Shown here in pieces: positions 5,826 to 6,077 of a stretch of 6,077 bases of DNA; positions within the stretch are counted from its first letter, which is position 1; every line of letters starts with the position of its first letter. This DNA comes from Phycisphaerales bacterium UBA2396 (GTDB lineage: Bacteria; Planctomycetota; Phycisphaerae; Phycisphaerales; UBA1924), in NCBI GenBank assembly GCA_002343325.1, contig DDSG01000112.1, positions 1-6,077 on the forward strand, given 5' to 3'. Below the pieces are notes generated by a model. It saw only the letters and a list, made by a program, of their open reading frames with translations, was not told the origin of the DNA and ran no database searches. Both the position numbers and the translations under genes were made by a program.

Positions 5826-6077
5826 TCATGACAGGTCCAAAGAGGCGCAGATATCGACCGGTGCACGCTTAGGGAAGGCAGGTCTACCCACAGAAACGCC
5901 AGCGCCGGGGTCGTCAGGGATTGGAGTCTGCGGACTGCCTGTGGCGTGTTCACTGACTGGAGGACTCAGACCGGTAGTCATGATGGGCACGCAAGCCGCG
6001 ACAGAAGCGGCTGTCGAGGCACCCTTTCCATTGCGCTTCGACGCTTCCCCCCACCCCCCCAATGATCCCCCATGACC
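5826..6077 (-). CDS. possible partial reading frame, unknown product, open at the right edge
   Basis: This minus-strand frame stays open from the TGA at 5826-5828 to the window edge, about 83 codons. Starts inside the window would be TTG at 6062 (78 aa) or ATG at 5981 (51 aa). The C-terminal part is Pro/Ser/Thr/Gly-rich and disordered-looking (for example PVSEHATGSPQTPIPDDPG). A weak lipobox-like VAAC sits before it, but the residues ahead are too poor in leucine for a convincing signal. It points the same way as the two genes to its left and ends 74 bases before them, so it could be an upstream operon member. It has no family resemblance I can name, the poly-G stretch near the edge is low complexity, and it may not be coding. 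Confidence 0.25.
   Translation of the reverse strand, partial: GHGGSLGGWGEASKRNGKGASTAASVAACVPIMTTGLSPPVSEHATGSPQTPIPDDPGAGVSVGRPAFPKRAPVDICASLDLS

Noticed and set aside
4918..5832. TGTCATGACT (4918-4927) and its inverted copy AGTCATGACA (5823-5832) as a possible inverted repeat pair
   Set aside because: The match is only 10 bases, built on a self-complementary GTCATGAC core, and one copy is explained by a start codon; chance is sufficient.
6046..6071. Poly-C runs at the right edge as a possible structural element
   Set aside because: It is a short low-complexity stretch at the window boundary with no repeat unit or supporting context.
5611..6075. Plus-strand open frame of 154 codons near the right end
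   Set aside because: It overlaps the N-terminal coding part of the GAF-like gene, which has membrane segments and a domain; the plus-strand frame has neither.

Overview
The window looks like bacterial chromosome from a high-GC organism. It carries a two-gene core block plus a tRNA, flanked on both sides by lower-GC accessory genes. The MiaB sequence, the secreted transglutaminase-fold protein and the base composition would fit a planctomycete (Phycisphaerae-like) lineage, but this taxonomic guess rests on general resemblance only.

Left region (1-955): a small, single-pass membrane-anchored protein of unknown function (26-625, +, roughly 50% GC in sampled rows) is followed by about 330 bases without a convincing gene. 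This gap holds a 12-bp perfect palindrome and a possible leader hairpin ahead of the next gene.

Central region (956-4370): this block is about 62-68% GC in sampled rows. A secreted transglutaminase-fold protein (956-2476, +) meets miaB (2477-4180, -) tail to tail with no spacer; the two stop codons together form TGATCA. The transglutaminase-fold protein keeps the fold signature, but the catalytic Cys and His positions read as Glu and Arg, so it looks like a pseudoenzyme. miaB encodes the radical-SAM enzyme that methylthiolates i6A37 in tRNA. It has all six iron-sulfur cysteines but is about 95 residues longer than E. coli MiaB because of three insertions. A divergent spacer leads to tRNA-Ala(CGC) (4298-4370, +), which is closed by a strong hairpin that could act as a terminator on both strands.

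Right region (4371-6077): composition drops to about 43-62% GC. Two minus-strand genes, 3 bases apart and probably translationally coupled, encode a protein with two membrane segments and a cytosolic GAF-like sensor domain (4927-5751) and a small beta-rich soluble protein (4456-4923). They look like a two-component accessory module of unknown function sitting next to a tRNA gene, a common place for horizontally acquired DNA. A weak partial reading frame (5826-6077, -) may be a third member. No CRISPR array, insertion sequence, integrase or phage gene is visible.
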